NCBI RefSeq assembly: GCF_910594005.1
Contig: NC_057815.1
Coordinates: 67,098,052-67,162,051 of the forward strand
Length of the DNA stretch: 64,000 nt
Direction: 5' to 3'
From: Cervus elaphus
Taxonomy: Eukaryota; Chordata; Mammalia; Artiodactyla; Cervidae
Below the pieces are notes generated by a model. The model saw only the letters and a program-made list of their open reading frames with translations, did not search any database and was not told the origin of the DNA. The translations under genes were made by a program, and so were the position numbers. Shown piece after piece: positions 1 to 11,716 of the stretch; the stretch's first letter is position 1; the number at the start of each line of letters is the position of its first letter.

Positions 1-47
1 GTGGGTTCTTTACCACTGAGTCACCAGGGAAGCTCACTAATGTCTAC
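1..47 (-). mobile_element. Bov-tA SINE head fragment
   Basis: Reverse complement of the tRNA-related 5' end of Bov-tA (…CCAGGGAAGC). A similar 47-bp copy recurs at 1026-1072. Confidence 0.6.
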
Positions 48-59
48 AAGCCACTTAAA

Positions 60-960
60 AATTATAAAATATAATATATGTATACCTAGTGAATTGATTA
101 CTACAGTCAAGCTAGTTAATATACCACCTCCTCACATAGCTTTTTTTGTGATGAGAGCATCTGAAACACTCTTAGCACATTTCCAATACTCAATACAGTG
201 TTAACAACTATAGTCATCATGCTGTACATTAGATCTCTAGATTTATTCATCCTACATAACTGGAAATTTGTACCCTTTGACTAACATCTCCTCATCTCTC
301 CTCTTCATCCCCACTACCCCAACCCCTGGTAACCACCATTCTATACTCTGTTTCCATGAATTTGATTGTTCTACTTTCCACATAAGTGAGATCATGGAAT
401 ATTTATCTTTCTGTGCCTGGCTTATTTCATTCAGCATAATGTCCTTCAGTTTCATCCATATCATAAATGACAGGATTTCCTCCTTTTTAAATGCTGTTGT
501 AATATTCCATTATACATATACTGTTTTTACTGTTTTCTTTTTTGTTGTTGTTGTTTTTACTGTTTTCTATAATGGCCATAGCAATTTACATTGCCACCAA
601 CAATGTGCAAGGGTTCCCTTTTCTCAACATCCTCACCAAGGCTTATTTTTCATTTCTTTGATAATAGCCATTCACTCAGGTGTGAGGTATCTCATTGTGG
701 TTATAATTTGCATTTTGCTGATGATTAGTGATGTTGAGCCTTTTTTCATATACCTACTGACCATTTGTACGTCTTCTGAGAAACGTCTCTTCAGATCCTT
801 TGTCAAATTTCAAGCCAGGTTTCTTGCTGTCAAGTTGAGTTCCTTATATATATGTATATTTTAGATATTAACTCCTTATCAGATGTATTATTTGGAAACA
901 TTTCCTCCCATTCTGTTGGTTGTCTCTTCACTCTGTTGTTTCGTTTGCTGCACAGAAAAC
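60..960 (-). mobile_element. Old L1 remnant (3' end)
   Basis: Diverged reverse complement of L1 ORF2 end and 3' UTR, recognised from phrases such as ATGGCCATAGCAATTTACA and the TCTCATTGTGGTT block. Open frames here are antisense to L1 and not genes. A T-rich insert with 17-bp flanking repeats lies at 522-568. Confidence 0.75.
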
Positions 961-1017
961 TTATAGTTTGATGCATTCCTCTGTCAGCTATTTAAGGACT
1001 GAAGCTGCCTCTCCTAC

Positions 1018-1290
1018 TTTGGCAGGTGGGTTCTTTACTGCTGAGCCACCAGGGAAGCTCACGAATCTCTACGTGGGTAGGATACTCAGTTGCATCCTAC
1101 TCTTTGTGACCTTGTGGACTGTAGTCTGCCAGGCTCCTCTGTCCATGGAATTTTCCAGGCAAGAATACTGGAGTGGGTTGCCCTTTCCTACTCTAGAGCA
1201 TGTTCCCCACCCAGGTATCAAACCCGCGTCTCTTGCACCTCCTGCATTAGCAGGCAGAGTCTTTACCAGTGCGCCTTCTGGGAAGCTCTC
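1018..1290 (-). mobile_element. Bov-tA SINE with a preceding head fragment
   Basis: A head fragment (1018-1072) is followed by a nearly full SINE (about 1078-1290) with the BovB-derived tail at the left and the tRNA part at the right. Confidence 0.85.
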
Positions 1291-1459
1291 ACTTGAGGGC
1301 AGGGACTGTATAATATTCATCTCTGTTTTTCCAGTGTTCAAGCAATGGATTGGCACAAAGTCATACTAAGTAAATGGTTCATATATGTAAATAAGTAAAT
1401 GAATGTGTGCTGTGACATTATTATCTCGTGAGAAGGTGTCTGTCAGAGGGAAAACACTT

Positions 1460-1672
1460 TGCATAAAGGAGACAGTTTGAAACTCAGTTCTGCCTCGGTT
1501 GCTTGGCCCTAGACAAGCCTTTTTAACCTCTCACAAAATCCTTATATGTAAAACCCAGTGATAATATCTCACTAATAGGCTTGTTATAAGGAATAAATTG
1601 ATGCTCTGAACATAATGCGCTGCACACAGTGGTCACTCACTAAAAAATAGCTATTATCAATTATTATGAGGC
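1460..1672 (+). mobile_element. MIR remnant
   Basis: MIR-like order: tRNA-related part, then a stretch resembling CCTCATCTGTAAAATG, then the 3' end. Confidence 0.55.
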
Positions 1673-1787
1673 AACTGAATGTCATGAAGGCTCACTTAGG
1701 GTCATTCAGCTTTTAAATAGAGGTTAGAAGTCAGATTTCCATGTCCTGTGCTAGACCCTGGAATGAATTAATCAGGCAGGATTTCAG

Positions 1788-2018
1788 TCCCTGCTGCGGC
1801 TTAGTTGCTCAGTCGTGTCCAACTCTGCAGCCCCAAGGACTGTAGCCTGCCAGGCTCCTCTGTCCATGGAATTTTCCAGGCAAGAATACTAGAGAGTGGG
1901 TTGCCATTCCCTTCTCCAGGGGATCTCCTCCACCCAGGTATAGAACAGCATCTCTTGCGCCTCCTGCAATGGCAGGCAGATTTTTTACCTCTAGTGTTAC
2001 CTGTGAGAAACTCGCAAT
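1788..2018 (-). mobile_element. Bov-tA SINE
   Basis: Starts with TTAGTTGCTCAGTCGTGTCC and runs to the tRNA-like head; tail at the left. Confidence 0.9.
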
Positions 2019-2057
2019 TAAACACGGGAAAGAGAAATTAACAAATAATTAACATAT

Positions 2058-2263
2058 AGTGAGTGAAGTGAAAGTCGATCAGGGTCGTGTCCGACTTTTT
2101 TGAGACCTCATGGACTATACAGTCCATGGAATTCGCCAGGCCAGAATACTGGAATGGGTAGCCGTTCCCTTTTCCAGGGGATCTTCCCAACCCAGGGATC
2201 GAACCCAGGTCTCCCGCATTGCCGGCGTATTCTTCACCAACTGAGCTATCGGGGAAACCGATG
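2058..2263 (-). mobile_element. Bov-tA SINE
   Basis: Contains the B-box-like GGGATCGAACCC and ends GAGCTATCGGGGAAACC. It is the nearest repeat to the MRPL48 promoter, about 140 bp away. Confidence 0.9.
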
Positions 2264-2399
2264 ATATATAGTATGGCAGATCAAACAGCAGAATTGTCTG
2301 CAAATTACTGGGGCAAAACAGAGATGGCAGTTATTTCTGCCTGGAGAAGTAGCAGTGAAAGTGACATTTGAGCTGTAATGAGAACGGCGACTGAGGGGA

Positions 2400-2890
2400 T
2401 TTTTAGACACTGAGTCTCAGAAGCGGCCGGAACCAAGGTGCTGCGGAAGTTGAGTGAGTCTCGGTCGGATATTGTTACCGGACTGGATCGAGGCCGTTCC
2501 GTCAGTGTTTTCAGACACCCTGGGGTCGCGGCTTGTTGCGCCCATCTTCATCTGGCAAAAGTACGGGCCACGCTGCCGCCAAGGATGAACCGAGCACTAG
2601 GAAAGGTAACGCAGTCCATCCAAGCTGGGCGCGGGAGAGGTGGTGAGAAGAGCGGAGCTGGGAGGGGGCAGCGGCGCTATCACGCGGCTGCCGACATCCG
2701 GGTAAGAGACTTGGGCAAGAACAAGCTCTTCCCGGCAGCACGTGCGGCGCCCCGTCAAAGGGTTGCGCTTTCTTCTCTGTTCCGAGGAGGATTCGGCTGC
2801 GGTTACCCGAGCGCCACGCCCCCTCCGTGCTACCGTCGCCGCACATTGGCCTGGAAAGAGAGGAGACCTGCAACGGGAATCACCCGTATA
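2400..2890 (+). promoter_or_regulatory. CpG-rich promoter region of MRPL48
   Basis: GC content and CpG density rise sharply here against AT-rich surroundings, and the block contains exon 1 of MRPL48. An ETS-type core (GCGGAAGT, 2443-2450) lies about 135 bp before the start codon. I see no TATA box in a convincing place, as is usual for housekeeping mitochondrial-protein genes. The transcription start cannot be placed from sequence alone. The CpG-rich part continues about 280 bp into intron 1. Confidence 0.75.
2585..2605 (+). CDS. MRPL48: MRPL48 coding exon 1 (residues 1-7)
   Basis: Short coding part of exon 1, encoding MNRALGK, ending at a GTAAC donor (2606). The ATG is chosen because it joins in frame to exon 2, gives the expected family length, and has A at -3. 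The upstream frame stays open for about 50 codons without an ATG, so the N-terminus is set by this ATG rather than by a stop. The first residues differ from the human start (MSGTLEK in my recollection), as expected for a fast-evolving transit peptide. Confidence 0.88.
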
Positions 2891-2899
2891 GGTCCGGAT

Positions 2900-3580
2900 A
2901 GTATCTATGACCTTCAGCAGGTCGTTTTATTTTTGCTTTAAGTTATCAACTTCCAGATTTTTTTCTAAGAATACCGTTTTTGACTCATTGAACAGATTGG
3001 GATGTGAGGCTACTTGGCGATAGGGAAGTGTAATAATAAAAAGAACGTTTTGACTTACAAGGCCTTAGTGACGTGACTGCAGTAAAACCGTATGAACCAC
3101 CATAAAGCATTCCTTTGCTTTCCTTTGTCCTCTTAACAGATTAAAATTGTGCTTTTTCAGTTGTATCATACTGTTTAGAATAATGACTTTTTTTTTTAGC
3201 AATTTATTTTAAAATTTTATTTGAGGAATTAATTTGGAGACTATACCTCCATGATACATAAATCAACATGATCATTGTCGCTCACGGATCTGCCTTACTT
3301 TGGGGCAGTCCCTGAATGTCTCTAGCTTTGTTTCCTTAAGATCCTAAACCTCACTTTATTCTTAACGAAATAACTCCCAGTTGTTCACTTTAGCCAGATT
3401 GTGAGCATTTGACTAGATCCGGTGAAAGGAATTAGAGGAAAAAAAAAACAAACAAACTGGAAAGTTTCTAAATTTAATTGTTAAAGACGGTCAGATTGGT
3501 GACTCCAAGATCCTGCTCTAAAAGCTTTGAATCTGAGGAATGCTGCTGAAAGGGAGGGTCATTGTTCAAGGTGTACTGTT
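2900..3580. other. MRPL48 intron 1, mostly unique sequence
   Basis: After the CpG-rich block the sequence becomes AT-rich. I see short T and A runs but no recognisable gene or repeat with good support. Confidence 0.5.
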
Positions 3581-3584
3581 TTTA

Positions 3585-3690
3585 GCCATTCTACCCCCAT
3601 GGACAGAGGAGCCTGGTGGGCTGCAGTCCGTGGTGTAGCAAAGAATTGGACAGGACTGAGCGACTACACACAGCACACAACACACATACT
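3585..3690 (+). mobile_element. 5'-truncated Bov-tA SINE
   Basis: Only the BovB-derived 3' half is present (CCCATGGACAGAGGAGCCTGG onward), ending in a CACA-rich tail. Confidence 0.8.
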
Positions 3691-3849
3691 CCTAAAAAAC
3701 CCATGGAAATCTGTCATAGGGTATCACCTTAAGGTATAAGGGCATATAGGGCCCCTCTGAGTCCGATGCCACTTTTCCCTTTCAGATTGCTTTGTTACTG
3801 ATTTCCTTTTTCCTTTTTTTTGTTTTTTTCTATTCTGACCTGTCACTTT

Positions 3850-4110
3850 TGACCAGGTAGTGTCCTCTTTATTTACCCAGTACTGAATTCCTAGTCTTTG
3901 AGCTCTAGGAGCTTTCTCAGAATGCCCTTACTTTTTCATCACCTCCAAATGCTCCATTTTTCAAAGCCCAGCTCAGATCTCATCTTTTCCTTAAAAGCTT
4001 GCAAACCATTCTAGCCAAAGTGCGTGTTTATTTTTTGAACTCTTAGCTGATGTTATCTCTTGGCACCTAATCATATGCAGTCTTGTATTTGCCTGTCTGA
4101 AGTGTTAGTT
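3850..4110 (-). mobile_element. L2-like remnant
   Basis: Weak resemblance to the reverse complement of the L2 3' region (CCCAGCTCAGATCTCATCTT). Confidence 0.4.
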
Positions 4111-4139
4111 AATACTTTACATCTATGGGATTTACATCA

Positions 4140-4365
4140 GAGCTGTGTTCTACCTCTTGCTAGCTGTGTGGGCTTAGGCAGGTAATTTGGCCTCTGCTTC
4201 AGTTTCTTTTCTTTTTTTTTTTCTTCTTCTGCTTCGGTTTCTTATATGTAAAATGCAAGTGATAATGCCCATCGTATGGAATTGTAAAAATTATAGAAAA
4301 TAATGTCAGTAAGGTATTTTGTGTGAAGAACTATACATATAGGAATCTTAACATTCTGCAGCTAA
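4140..4365 (+). mobile_element. MIR remnant with a poly(T) insert
   Basis: MIR core with CTAGCTGTGTGGGCTTAGGC and CTTCAGTTTCTTATATGTAAAATG, split by a 19-bp T-rich insert at 4209-4227 between 16-bp direct repeats. Confidence 0.7.
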
Positions 4366-4369
4366 TGAA

Positions 4370-4885
4370 CTGCTTTCATTTTCATAATTTCATTTAATCT
4401 TGCTATGAGATAATCTTGGCAGGTGCAACAGATAAGGAGATGGAAACTACTGGTACAGTACCTGATACAGAATAGTTCTCGAATGCTTTACCAAATGCCT
4501 GTATGAATGAATGCCTTGCTTACAGGTCAATAGTCTCTTTTGTGGTAGTACTGAGATTGGAGCCTAGATTTTCTATCCCTCCTAAAACCCCACTGCCTCT
4601 CCTTTTCTGAGTATTTTACATCTCCCTAATTTGATAATAATCTTGGTTTCCTTCATGTGTGAAATGAGGAATGAGAACCTTCCTTGATCTTCCCAGCAGT
4701 CAGTCCTTCATTTCTTTGTGACCTGTGCAGCCCATTATACTGATCTCTCATTGCAGTATAATAAGTAATTTGCACATCAGTTTTCCTCCTTAGAAGGATT
4801 GTGGATTGGCAATTGTATTTTCTTCATGTCTGTGTGTCCCCAGTCTTCAGTATACTTGGCCTAAAGTTGCTGATATTATTCATCA
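4370..4885. other. MRPL48 intron 1, no clear feature
   Basis: Probably old MIR or L2 debris plus unique sequence. No gene seen. Confidence 0.4.
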
Positions 4886-5090
4886 CTAAGTCAAGTTTGA
4901 CTCTTTGCAGTCTCATGGACTGTAGCAGGCCAGCCTCTGTCCTCCCCTGTCTCCCAGAGTTTGCTCAGATTCATATCCACTGAGTCAGTGAGCATATCTA
5001 GCCATCTTATCCTCTGCTGTCCCTTTCTTCTTTTGCTTTCAATCTTTCCCATCATCAGGGTCTTTTCCAACGAGTTGGCTCTTTTCATAA
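4886..5090 (-). mobile_element. BovB 3'-region fragment
   Basis: Reverse complement of the BovB ORF2 C-terminal and tail region (TCTCCCAGAGTTTGCTCA and ATCTTTCCCATCATCAGGGT). Confidence 0.8.
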
Positions 5091-5309
5091 AAATGAAATC
5101 ATATAGTATGTGAGGACAAATATTTTTTAAGAGACGTGCCAAAGATCATACAGCTAGTAACTCAGAGGAGCTGATATTCAAACCCAGGTCTGTATGAATC
5201 TCTAATTTGTGTTTCTAACTGCTATAAAGACTCAGTGCAAAGACAGGCTTTGATAGTCACCATATTATACATATTCAGAAGAAAGGCCAAAGGAAAAACT
5301 ACAAACAAA

Positions 5310-5530
5310 AGCAATTTTGAAAGAACTTAGGAAAAGGTCATCTCAAACATCACTTACTAGCTATGTGCATCAGACACGTTAATTCATCTTTCTGAGCTTT
5401 GGTTTCCTCACAATAAAATGGGAGTATAAATACCTGCTTCATAGAATGGTTGTGAGGGTTAATGGAAATGATGTTTGGCATATAGCAAGTACTCAAAAAA
5501 ATGGTAAAACTGTTTAGGCTATTATTATTA
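5310..5530 (+). mobile_element. MIR
   Basis: CTAGCTATGTGCATCAGACA, GGTTTCCTCACAATAAAATG and GTTGTGAGGGTTAATGGAAA follow the MIR consensus order. Confidence 0.8.
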
Positions 5531-5586
5531 TATGAATTTTGCTGCTCTTAATTGCTGTTGTGTTTTTGAGAGATAGTATGGCAGAA

Positions 5587-5808
5587 TGGGCTTCCCTGGT
5601 GGTATAGTGGTGAAGAATCTGCCTGCCAGTGCAGGAAACACAAGAGAGGTGAGTTCAGTTCCTGGGTCAGGAAGATCCCTTGTAATAGGAAATGGCAACC
5701 TGCTCCAGTGTTTTTGCCTGGAAAATCCCATAGACAGAGGAGCCTGGTGAGCTATAGTCCATGGGGTTGCAGTCAGTCAGACACCACTGAGCAACTGAGC
5801 ACGCGTGT
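5587..5808 (+). mobile_element. Bov-tA SINE
   Basis: Full-length copy from GGGCTTCCCTGGTGG to GAGCAACTGAGCAC, flanked by CAGAATG on both sides. Confidence 0.93.
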
Positions 5809-5925
5809 ACACAAACACACACCAGAATGAAAAACATGGACTTTGGAGTTAGATTGGCTTGAATTCTTGGCATGTCTTACCAAACCTAAAACTTTGGCAA
5901 CTTTAAAGCTTTTGTTTTTTCCCTC

Positions 5926-8361
5926 TATCAGTCCAGTTCAGTTCAGTCGCTCAGTTGTGTCTGACTCTTTGCCACATGAACTGCAGCACGCCAGGCCTCC
6001 CTGTCTATCACCAACTCCTGGAGTTTACTCAAACTCATGTCCATCGAGTCAGTGATGCCATCCAACCCATTCATCCTCTGTCGTCCCCTTCTCCTCCCAC
6101 CTTCAATCTTTCCCAGCATCAGGGTCTTTTCAAATGAGTCAGCTCTTTGCATCAGGTGGCCAAAGTATTGGAGTTTCAGCTTTAGCATCAGTCCTTTGAA
6201 TGAATATACAGGACTGATTTCCTTTAGGATGGACTGGTTGGATCTCCTTGCAGTCCAAGGGACTCTCAAGAGTCTTTTCCAACACCACAGTTCAAAAGCA
6301 TCAATTCTTCAGCACTCAGCTTTCTTTATAGTCCAACTCTCACATCCATACATGACTACTGGAAAAACCATAGCCTTGATTAGATGGGCCTTTGTTGGCA
6401 AAGTAATGTCTCTGCTTGTTAATATGCTATCTAGGTTGGTCATAACTTTCCTACCAAGGAGTAATCGTCTTTTAATTCATGGCTGCAGTCACCATCTACA
6501 GTGATTTTGGAGCCCCAAAAAATAAAGTCTGTCACTGTTTTCACTGTTTCCCCATCTATTTGCCATGAAGTGATGGGACTGGATGCCATGACCTTTGTTT
6601 TCTGAATGTTGAGCTTTAAGCCAACTTTTTTACTCTTCTCTTTCACTTTCATCAAGAGGCTCTTTAGTTCTTCTTCACTTTCTGCCATAAGGGTGGTGTC
6701 ATCTGCATATTTCAGGTTATTGATATTTCTCCCGGCAATCTTGATTCCAGCTTGTGCTTCCTCCAGCCCAGTGTTTCTCATGATGTACCCTGCATACAAG
6801 TTAAATAAGCAGGGTGACAGTATGCAGCCTTGATATCCTCCTTTTCCTATTTGGAACCAGTCTGTTGTTCCATGTCCAGTTCTAACTGTTGCTTCCTGAC
6901 CTGCATACAAGTTTTTCAGGAGGTAGGTCTGGTGGTCTAGTATTCCCATCTCTTGAATTTTCCACAGTGAATTGTGATCCACAGAGTCAAAGGCTTTGGT
7001 ATAGTCAATAAAGCAGAAGTAGTTGTTTTTCTGGAACTCTCTTGCTTTTTCAATGATCCAGTGGATGTTAGCAATTTGATCTCAGGTTTCTCTGCCTTTT
7101 CTAAAACCAGCTTGAATATCTGGAAGCTCATGGTTCATGTATTGCTGAAGCCTGGCGAGGAGAATTTTGAGCATTACTTTACTAGCGTGTGAGATGAGTG
7201 CAATTGTGCGGTGATTTGAACATTCTTTGGCATTGCCTTTCTTTGGCACTGGAATGAAAACTGACCTTTTCCAGTCCTGTGGCCACTGCTGAGTTTTCCA
7301 AATTTGCTGACATATTGAGTGCAGCACTTTCACAGAATCACCTTTCAGGATTTGAAATAACTCAACTGGAATTCCATCACCTCCATTAACTTTGTAGTGA
7401 TGCTTCCTAAGGCCCACTTGACTTCACAGTCCAGGATGTCTGACTCTAGGTGAGTGATCACACCATCGTGATTATCTGGGTTGTGAAGATCTTTTTTGTA
7501 CAGTTCTTCTGTGTATTTTTGCCACCTCTTTTTAATATCTTCTGCTTCTGTTAGGTCCATACCCTTTCTGTCTTTTATTGAGCCCATCTTTGCATGAAAT
7601 GTTCCTTTGGTATCTCTCATTTTCTTGAAGAGATCGCTAGTCTTTCCTGTTCTGTTGTTTTCCTCTATTTCTTTGCACTGATCACTGAGGAAGGCTTTGT
7701 TATCTCTCCTTGCTATCTTTGGAACTCTGCCTTCAAATGGGTTTATCTTTCCTTTTCTCCTTTGCCTTTAGCTTCTCTTCTTTTCTCAGCTATTTGTAAG
7801 GCCTCCTCAGACAGCCATTTTACTTTTTTGCATTTCTTTTTCTTGGGGATGGTCTTGATCCCTGTCTCCTGTACAATGTCACGAACCTCTGTCCATAGTT
7901 CATCAGGCACTCTGTCTATCAGATCTAGTCCCTTAAATCTATTTCTCACTTCTACTGTATAATCATAATGGATTTGATTTAGGTCATACCTGAATGGTCT
8001 AGTGGTTTTCCCTACTTTCTTCAATTTAAGTCTGAATTTGGCAATGAGGAGTTCATGATCTGAACCACAGTCAGCTCCTAGCCTTGTTTTTGCTGACTGT
8101 ATAGAGCTTCTCCATCTTTGGCTGCAAATAATATAATCAGTCTGATTTTGATGTTGACCATCTGGTGATGTCCATGTGTAGAGTCTTCTCTTGTGTTGTT
8201 GGAAGAGGGTGCTTACTATGACCAGTGCATTCTCTTGGCAGAACTCTATTAGCCTTTGCCCTGCTTCATTCTGTACTCCAAGGCCAAATTTGCCTGTTAC
8301 TCCAGGTGTTTCTTGACTTCCTACTTTTGCATTCCAGTCCCCTATAATGAAAAGGCCATCA
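5926..8361 (-). mobile_element. BovB LINE (RTE type), 5' truncated, about 2.4 kb
   Basis: The 3' end, with its CAGTTCAGTTCAGTCGCTCAG tail region, is at the left. Going right on the minus strand one meets the C-terminal region, the reverse transcriptase with an intact LKYADDTTLMAESEEE motif (about 6680-6720), and upstream parts, until the homology stops at 8361. The frame is broken into several pieces (6440-6982, 7082-7417, 7345-7620, 7743-8024), so it encodes no working protein. BovB is the RTE family thought to have entered ruminants by horizontal transfer from squamates. Possible target repeats (TTTTTCCCTCTAT at the left, TTTTTCCTCTAT at 8376-8387) are imperfect. Confidence 0.93.
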
Positions 8362-8389
8362 TTATATAAATTATATTTTTCCTCTATAA

Positions 8390-9480
8390 AAAATGGCAGT
8401 TATTTCGATGCCTCTATTAGAGGATTGATGAAAAATTGAGCAAAGTGTTTAGAACAAAGGGTTAGTCTGTAAGTGATAATAACAATGCTATTTTAAGTAA
8501 TATTTGTTAGTATACAAGTATATTCTGTTAATACTCATAGAACAGCTCTCAGATGCTTGACTCATAGGACCCTTACCCACTTCTGTCACCACCCACCCCA
8601 GGACTCTGGTGTCTGAAGCTGCTCACACACTATAGATTTTGCCCCATGACTGGTTCTTAAGTCACCGTGTAGTCCTTTCCTGGTTCCTGACTCCCAAGCT
8701 TATGGGACAAGTGTTTTTGTAACCCGCTGGGGCATCTGTGTCCTCATTCATTCATTCACTAGAGTCACTGGCCTCCTCTTCCATTTGCTCCAGAGCTGGA
8801 GCTGCTCTTCCTTTGCTGACTGGGGAGAGAGAGTATTTGTGGACACAGTCCCAAAATAGATTGCTTTTGTCCTGATAAATAATGCCAAGCATTGTAGGGA
8901 AGAGGAAGCACATTTCCCAGAGCTGAAAGGAAGAGTTCATGCCATAATTTGGTTGTCTTCCAGACAGTTGTCCACCCTTAAAAAGGGTTGGCTTTTAGAT
9001 AATTAAATTCATAGCTGTTGTGGAGACTCAGAAATCTGAACATTTAAAGTGAGGAAAGATCAGTCTTATCTAGATCTTTCTTCCCATCCAATACCTCTTC
9101 TGTATGAAGTGACCCATTTAAGAATACATTCTGTTCACTCTGATTTCTGTTCTGTTTGTCATGGTTGATAGATCTTGGCCCTGGAGGGACCTTAGAGTAA
9201 TTGGCTCTAACTCCAGAGAGGGGAAAATTACTGATCAAGGTATGGTGGCCAGTGGTGGGGGAGCCAGCCGGAGCCCCTGTGACTGTTCTTTTATGCTGGC
9301 CAACATTAGGTTAAGAATGTTGTACACATGTTTACAGAGTCTTTTAGTATCTGATTTAATTGTCATTTTTAGGATAGTCTATATACTTTGTCCTTCCTTC
9401 TACTTATTCATATCCCAATCTTCATGACCTTACATTCTCTGGGAGACTTTTCCTAAATTTGAACTCTTCTCTTCTGATTT
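8390..9480. other. MRPL48 intron 1, mostly unique sequence
   Basis: A MIR-like 3' end may lie at 8390-8500. The rest (8560-9440) has no repeat I recognise and no coding signal; the short minus-strand frames have no family resemblance. Confidence 0.5.
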
Positions 9481-9499
9481 CCTAAGCACTGACACCTTC

Positions 9500-9745
9500 A
9501 TTTATGGGAGAGAGGGTGTAGAATAGGGGGAAATTACAGGCTTTGGAGTCAGAAACCTAATATCCTATGCTAGTTCTGATAGTAGCTGTTTGACTTTGTT
9601 ACGATTAAAGTTACTTAATCATACTTAATTTCAGTTTCCCCAGCTGTAAAATAGGATAGTAATACTTATCTGGTAATGACATTATGATTTAGACACATGG
9701 TAGGTGCTCAACAAAATAGATGTGGGTAGTAATAAATGGTAGCAA
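9500..9745 (+). mobile_element. MIR
   Basis: MIR-like body with TTTCCCCAGCTGTAAAATAGG and GTAGGTGCTCAACAAA. Confidence 0.75.
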
Positions 9746-9964
9746 TTATTAGCAGTCATTCACTTCTTCCTAATCATTTATTTATTTATTAAAACAACAG
9801 TGTGCCTGAGAGGAGGATGACATGACTCTTGCCTTTGAGGATCTCTTGTTTTAGCATAGTGGTCTGTGGGGGATATTAAGAGTTTAAGTGAATCTCTTGA
9901 AGTAGTATGCAAACTTTTTTTCCTCCCTCACTTTATTTATTCCTGCGTTTTTTTTCTGCATTTA

Positions 9965-10150
9965 AAAAAATTGAAGTATAGTTGGTTTACCATGTTTCAG
10001 GTGTATAGCAAAGTGACTTAGTTATATATGTATATTAATATATACATATTCTTTTTCAGATTCTTTTCCATTATAGGTTATTAAAGATTTTGAATATAAT
10101 TCTCTGTGCTCAGTATGCAGCCTTTTGTATATTTGTGTCTATGTATGTCT
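9965..10150 (-). mobile_element. L1 3'-UTR fragment
   Basis: Resembles the common reverse-complement L1 end (TTGAAGTATAGTTGGTTTAC, TTCAGATTCTTTTCCATTAT). Confidence 0.75.
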
Positions 10151-10379
10151 GGGGAGAAGGTTCATGACTTTGGGCAGATTCTCAGCAATATCTGTAACAT
10201 CTCCAAAGCTAGAGAACTTCTCCTTGCCATTAACACCCGGATTTCCTGCTAGAGGTATCAGTTGTTTGTGCCACCTATTTTGACTTAATCATATGATGCT
10301 GTGGTATTACTTGGCTGCTTAATACAAATGTGTGTTCATATCTTCAGCCATTCAAATTCCTAAAAATGACAATTAAATT

Positions 10380-10720
10380 TTAAAAAAGCTTTATTGAGAT
10401 ATGTCATATATCATACAATTTGCCCATTTAAAATGTACGATTCAATGGCTTTTAATATATTCAGGGTTGTGTAACCGTCACTACAAGCAATTTTAGAACT
10501 TTTTTATCACCCCAGAAAGAAGTCCCAAAGACGTCCCATATCCCTTAGTTGTCATCCCCAGCTTCCCAGACTCCCCAACCCAAGGCATCCACTAGTCTTT
10601 CTTTTTCTATAGATTTGCTATTCTGGATATTTCATATAAATGGAGTCATACAATACTGTTATATGTGTATGGTATACTTTTTATAATTAATGAACTGATA
10701 TTGATATATTATTATCAAGT
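10380..10720 (-). mobile_element. Old L1 3' end
   Basis: AGCTTTATTGAGATATGTCA and following match the general L1 3'-UTR reverse complement. Confidence 0.7.
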
Positions 10721-11219
10721 CCATGTTTTACTAATATTTCTTTCATTTTTTAAAAATCCAGGGTCAAAAAAAAAAAATCCAGGGTCCTTTTTCTGTTCTA
10801 GGATCCTACCTAGTATATTACATTTAGTCTGTCTTCTTAGACTCTTCTTGTCTATGACAGTTTCTCAGACTTTCCTTTGTTTCTGAAGGCTTTTACACAT
10901 AATGGGCTTTTAACATATATATGTTGAAGGAGTTGAAATTGTTATCATAGTGGACAAGATTTTCTCTTTATGTTATGGAACCTTAAGGCCATTTATTACT
11001 TATTATCCAGTTACTTTATGAAAAGACCTCCTTGTGAAAAGACCTTAGTAAAGCTATACCAGTGATCTTTTGAGTGAGTGCCAGCAGGGCTGAGTGAGAT
11101 AGAAATAACTGGGTTATTAGGGGTAAGATTGGGAAGGGAAGCTGCCACTACAACTACCTCCTTTCATTATCATTATTTTGTTCATGTTGGTATAGTTGTT
11201 ATTATTGTTGTTACTATTA

Positions 11220-11440
11220 AAAGAGACAGTATGCTATAATAGAGACATAGTCTTTGGAGTAAAGCAGTCGTTTTAGCCACTTGTTAGCTGTAATTTCTTG
11301 GAATATAACTTCTGTGGGCCTTAGTTGCTTCACCTGTAGGATTGCCTTGCAGTGTTTTGAGCATTAGAATTCAGAAAGTCCCTTGCATGCTGCCTGGGCT
11401 TGACACATGCATAATGATTGTTGATATTAGAAAATATAAA
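11220..11440 (+). mobile_element. MIR
   Basis: TCTTTGGAGTAAAGCAG, CACTTGTTAGCTGTAATTTC and GCTTCACCTGTAGGATT in MIR order. Confidence 0.7.
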
Positions 11441-11716
11441 TCAAATTAGAAAGGGGAAATAGGGTGAATTAAAAAAAAGCAGCCCCAAAAAGGGGGGCTT
11501 CTATTTTTCCAGCATTTTCTGTAGTGGGTGAAATAGGAAAGAACATGGCCTTGCTTTGCCTGCATGTTTGGTATTAACTGTAGGGAAGCTTCTTTGCTAG
11601 ACAAGAGACTTGAGTTTTGTTTTGGTTTGTGTACTGTGGGTTTCTAGCCTCTCTGAAGAGGTACTTGGAGGTCTGTGAATGCTTATGGTTGGTCTAATGT
11701 GGTTGTTTTGCTATAG

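Noticed and set aside
1..2400. First exon of RAB6A, the expected upstream neighbour
   Set aside because: No matching reading frame was found; the region is L1 and SINE sequence. The gene is probably further left.
2438..2941. 167-codon frame through the CpG island as a separate protein
   Set aside because: It is the exon 1 frame reading through the donor at 2606 into intron 1; high GC lowers stop frequency. No family resemblance downstream.
5926..8387. Target-site duplication for the intron 1 BovB
   Set aside because: TTTTTCCCTCTAT and TTTTTCCTCTAT are similar, but the right copy starts about 14 bp past the recognisable BovB end and has an indel; not reliable.
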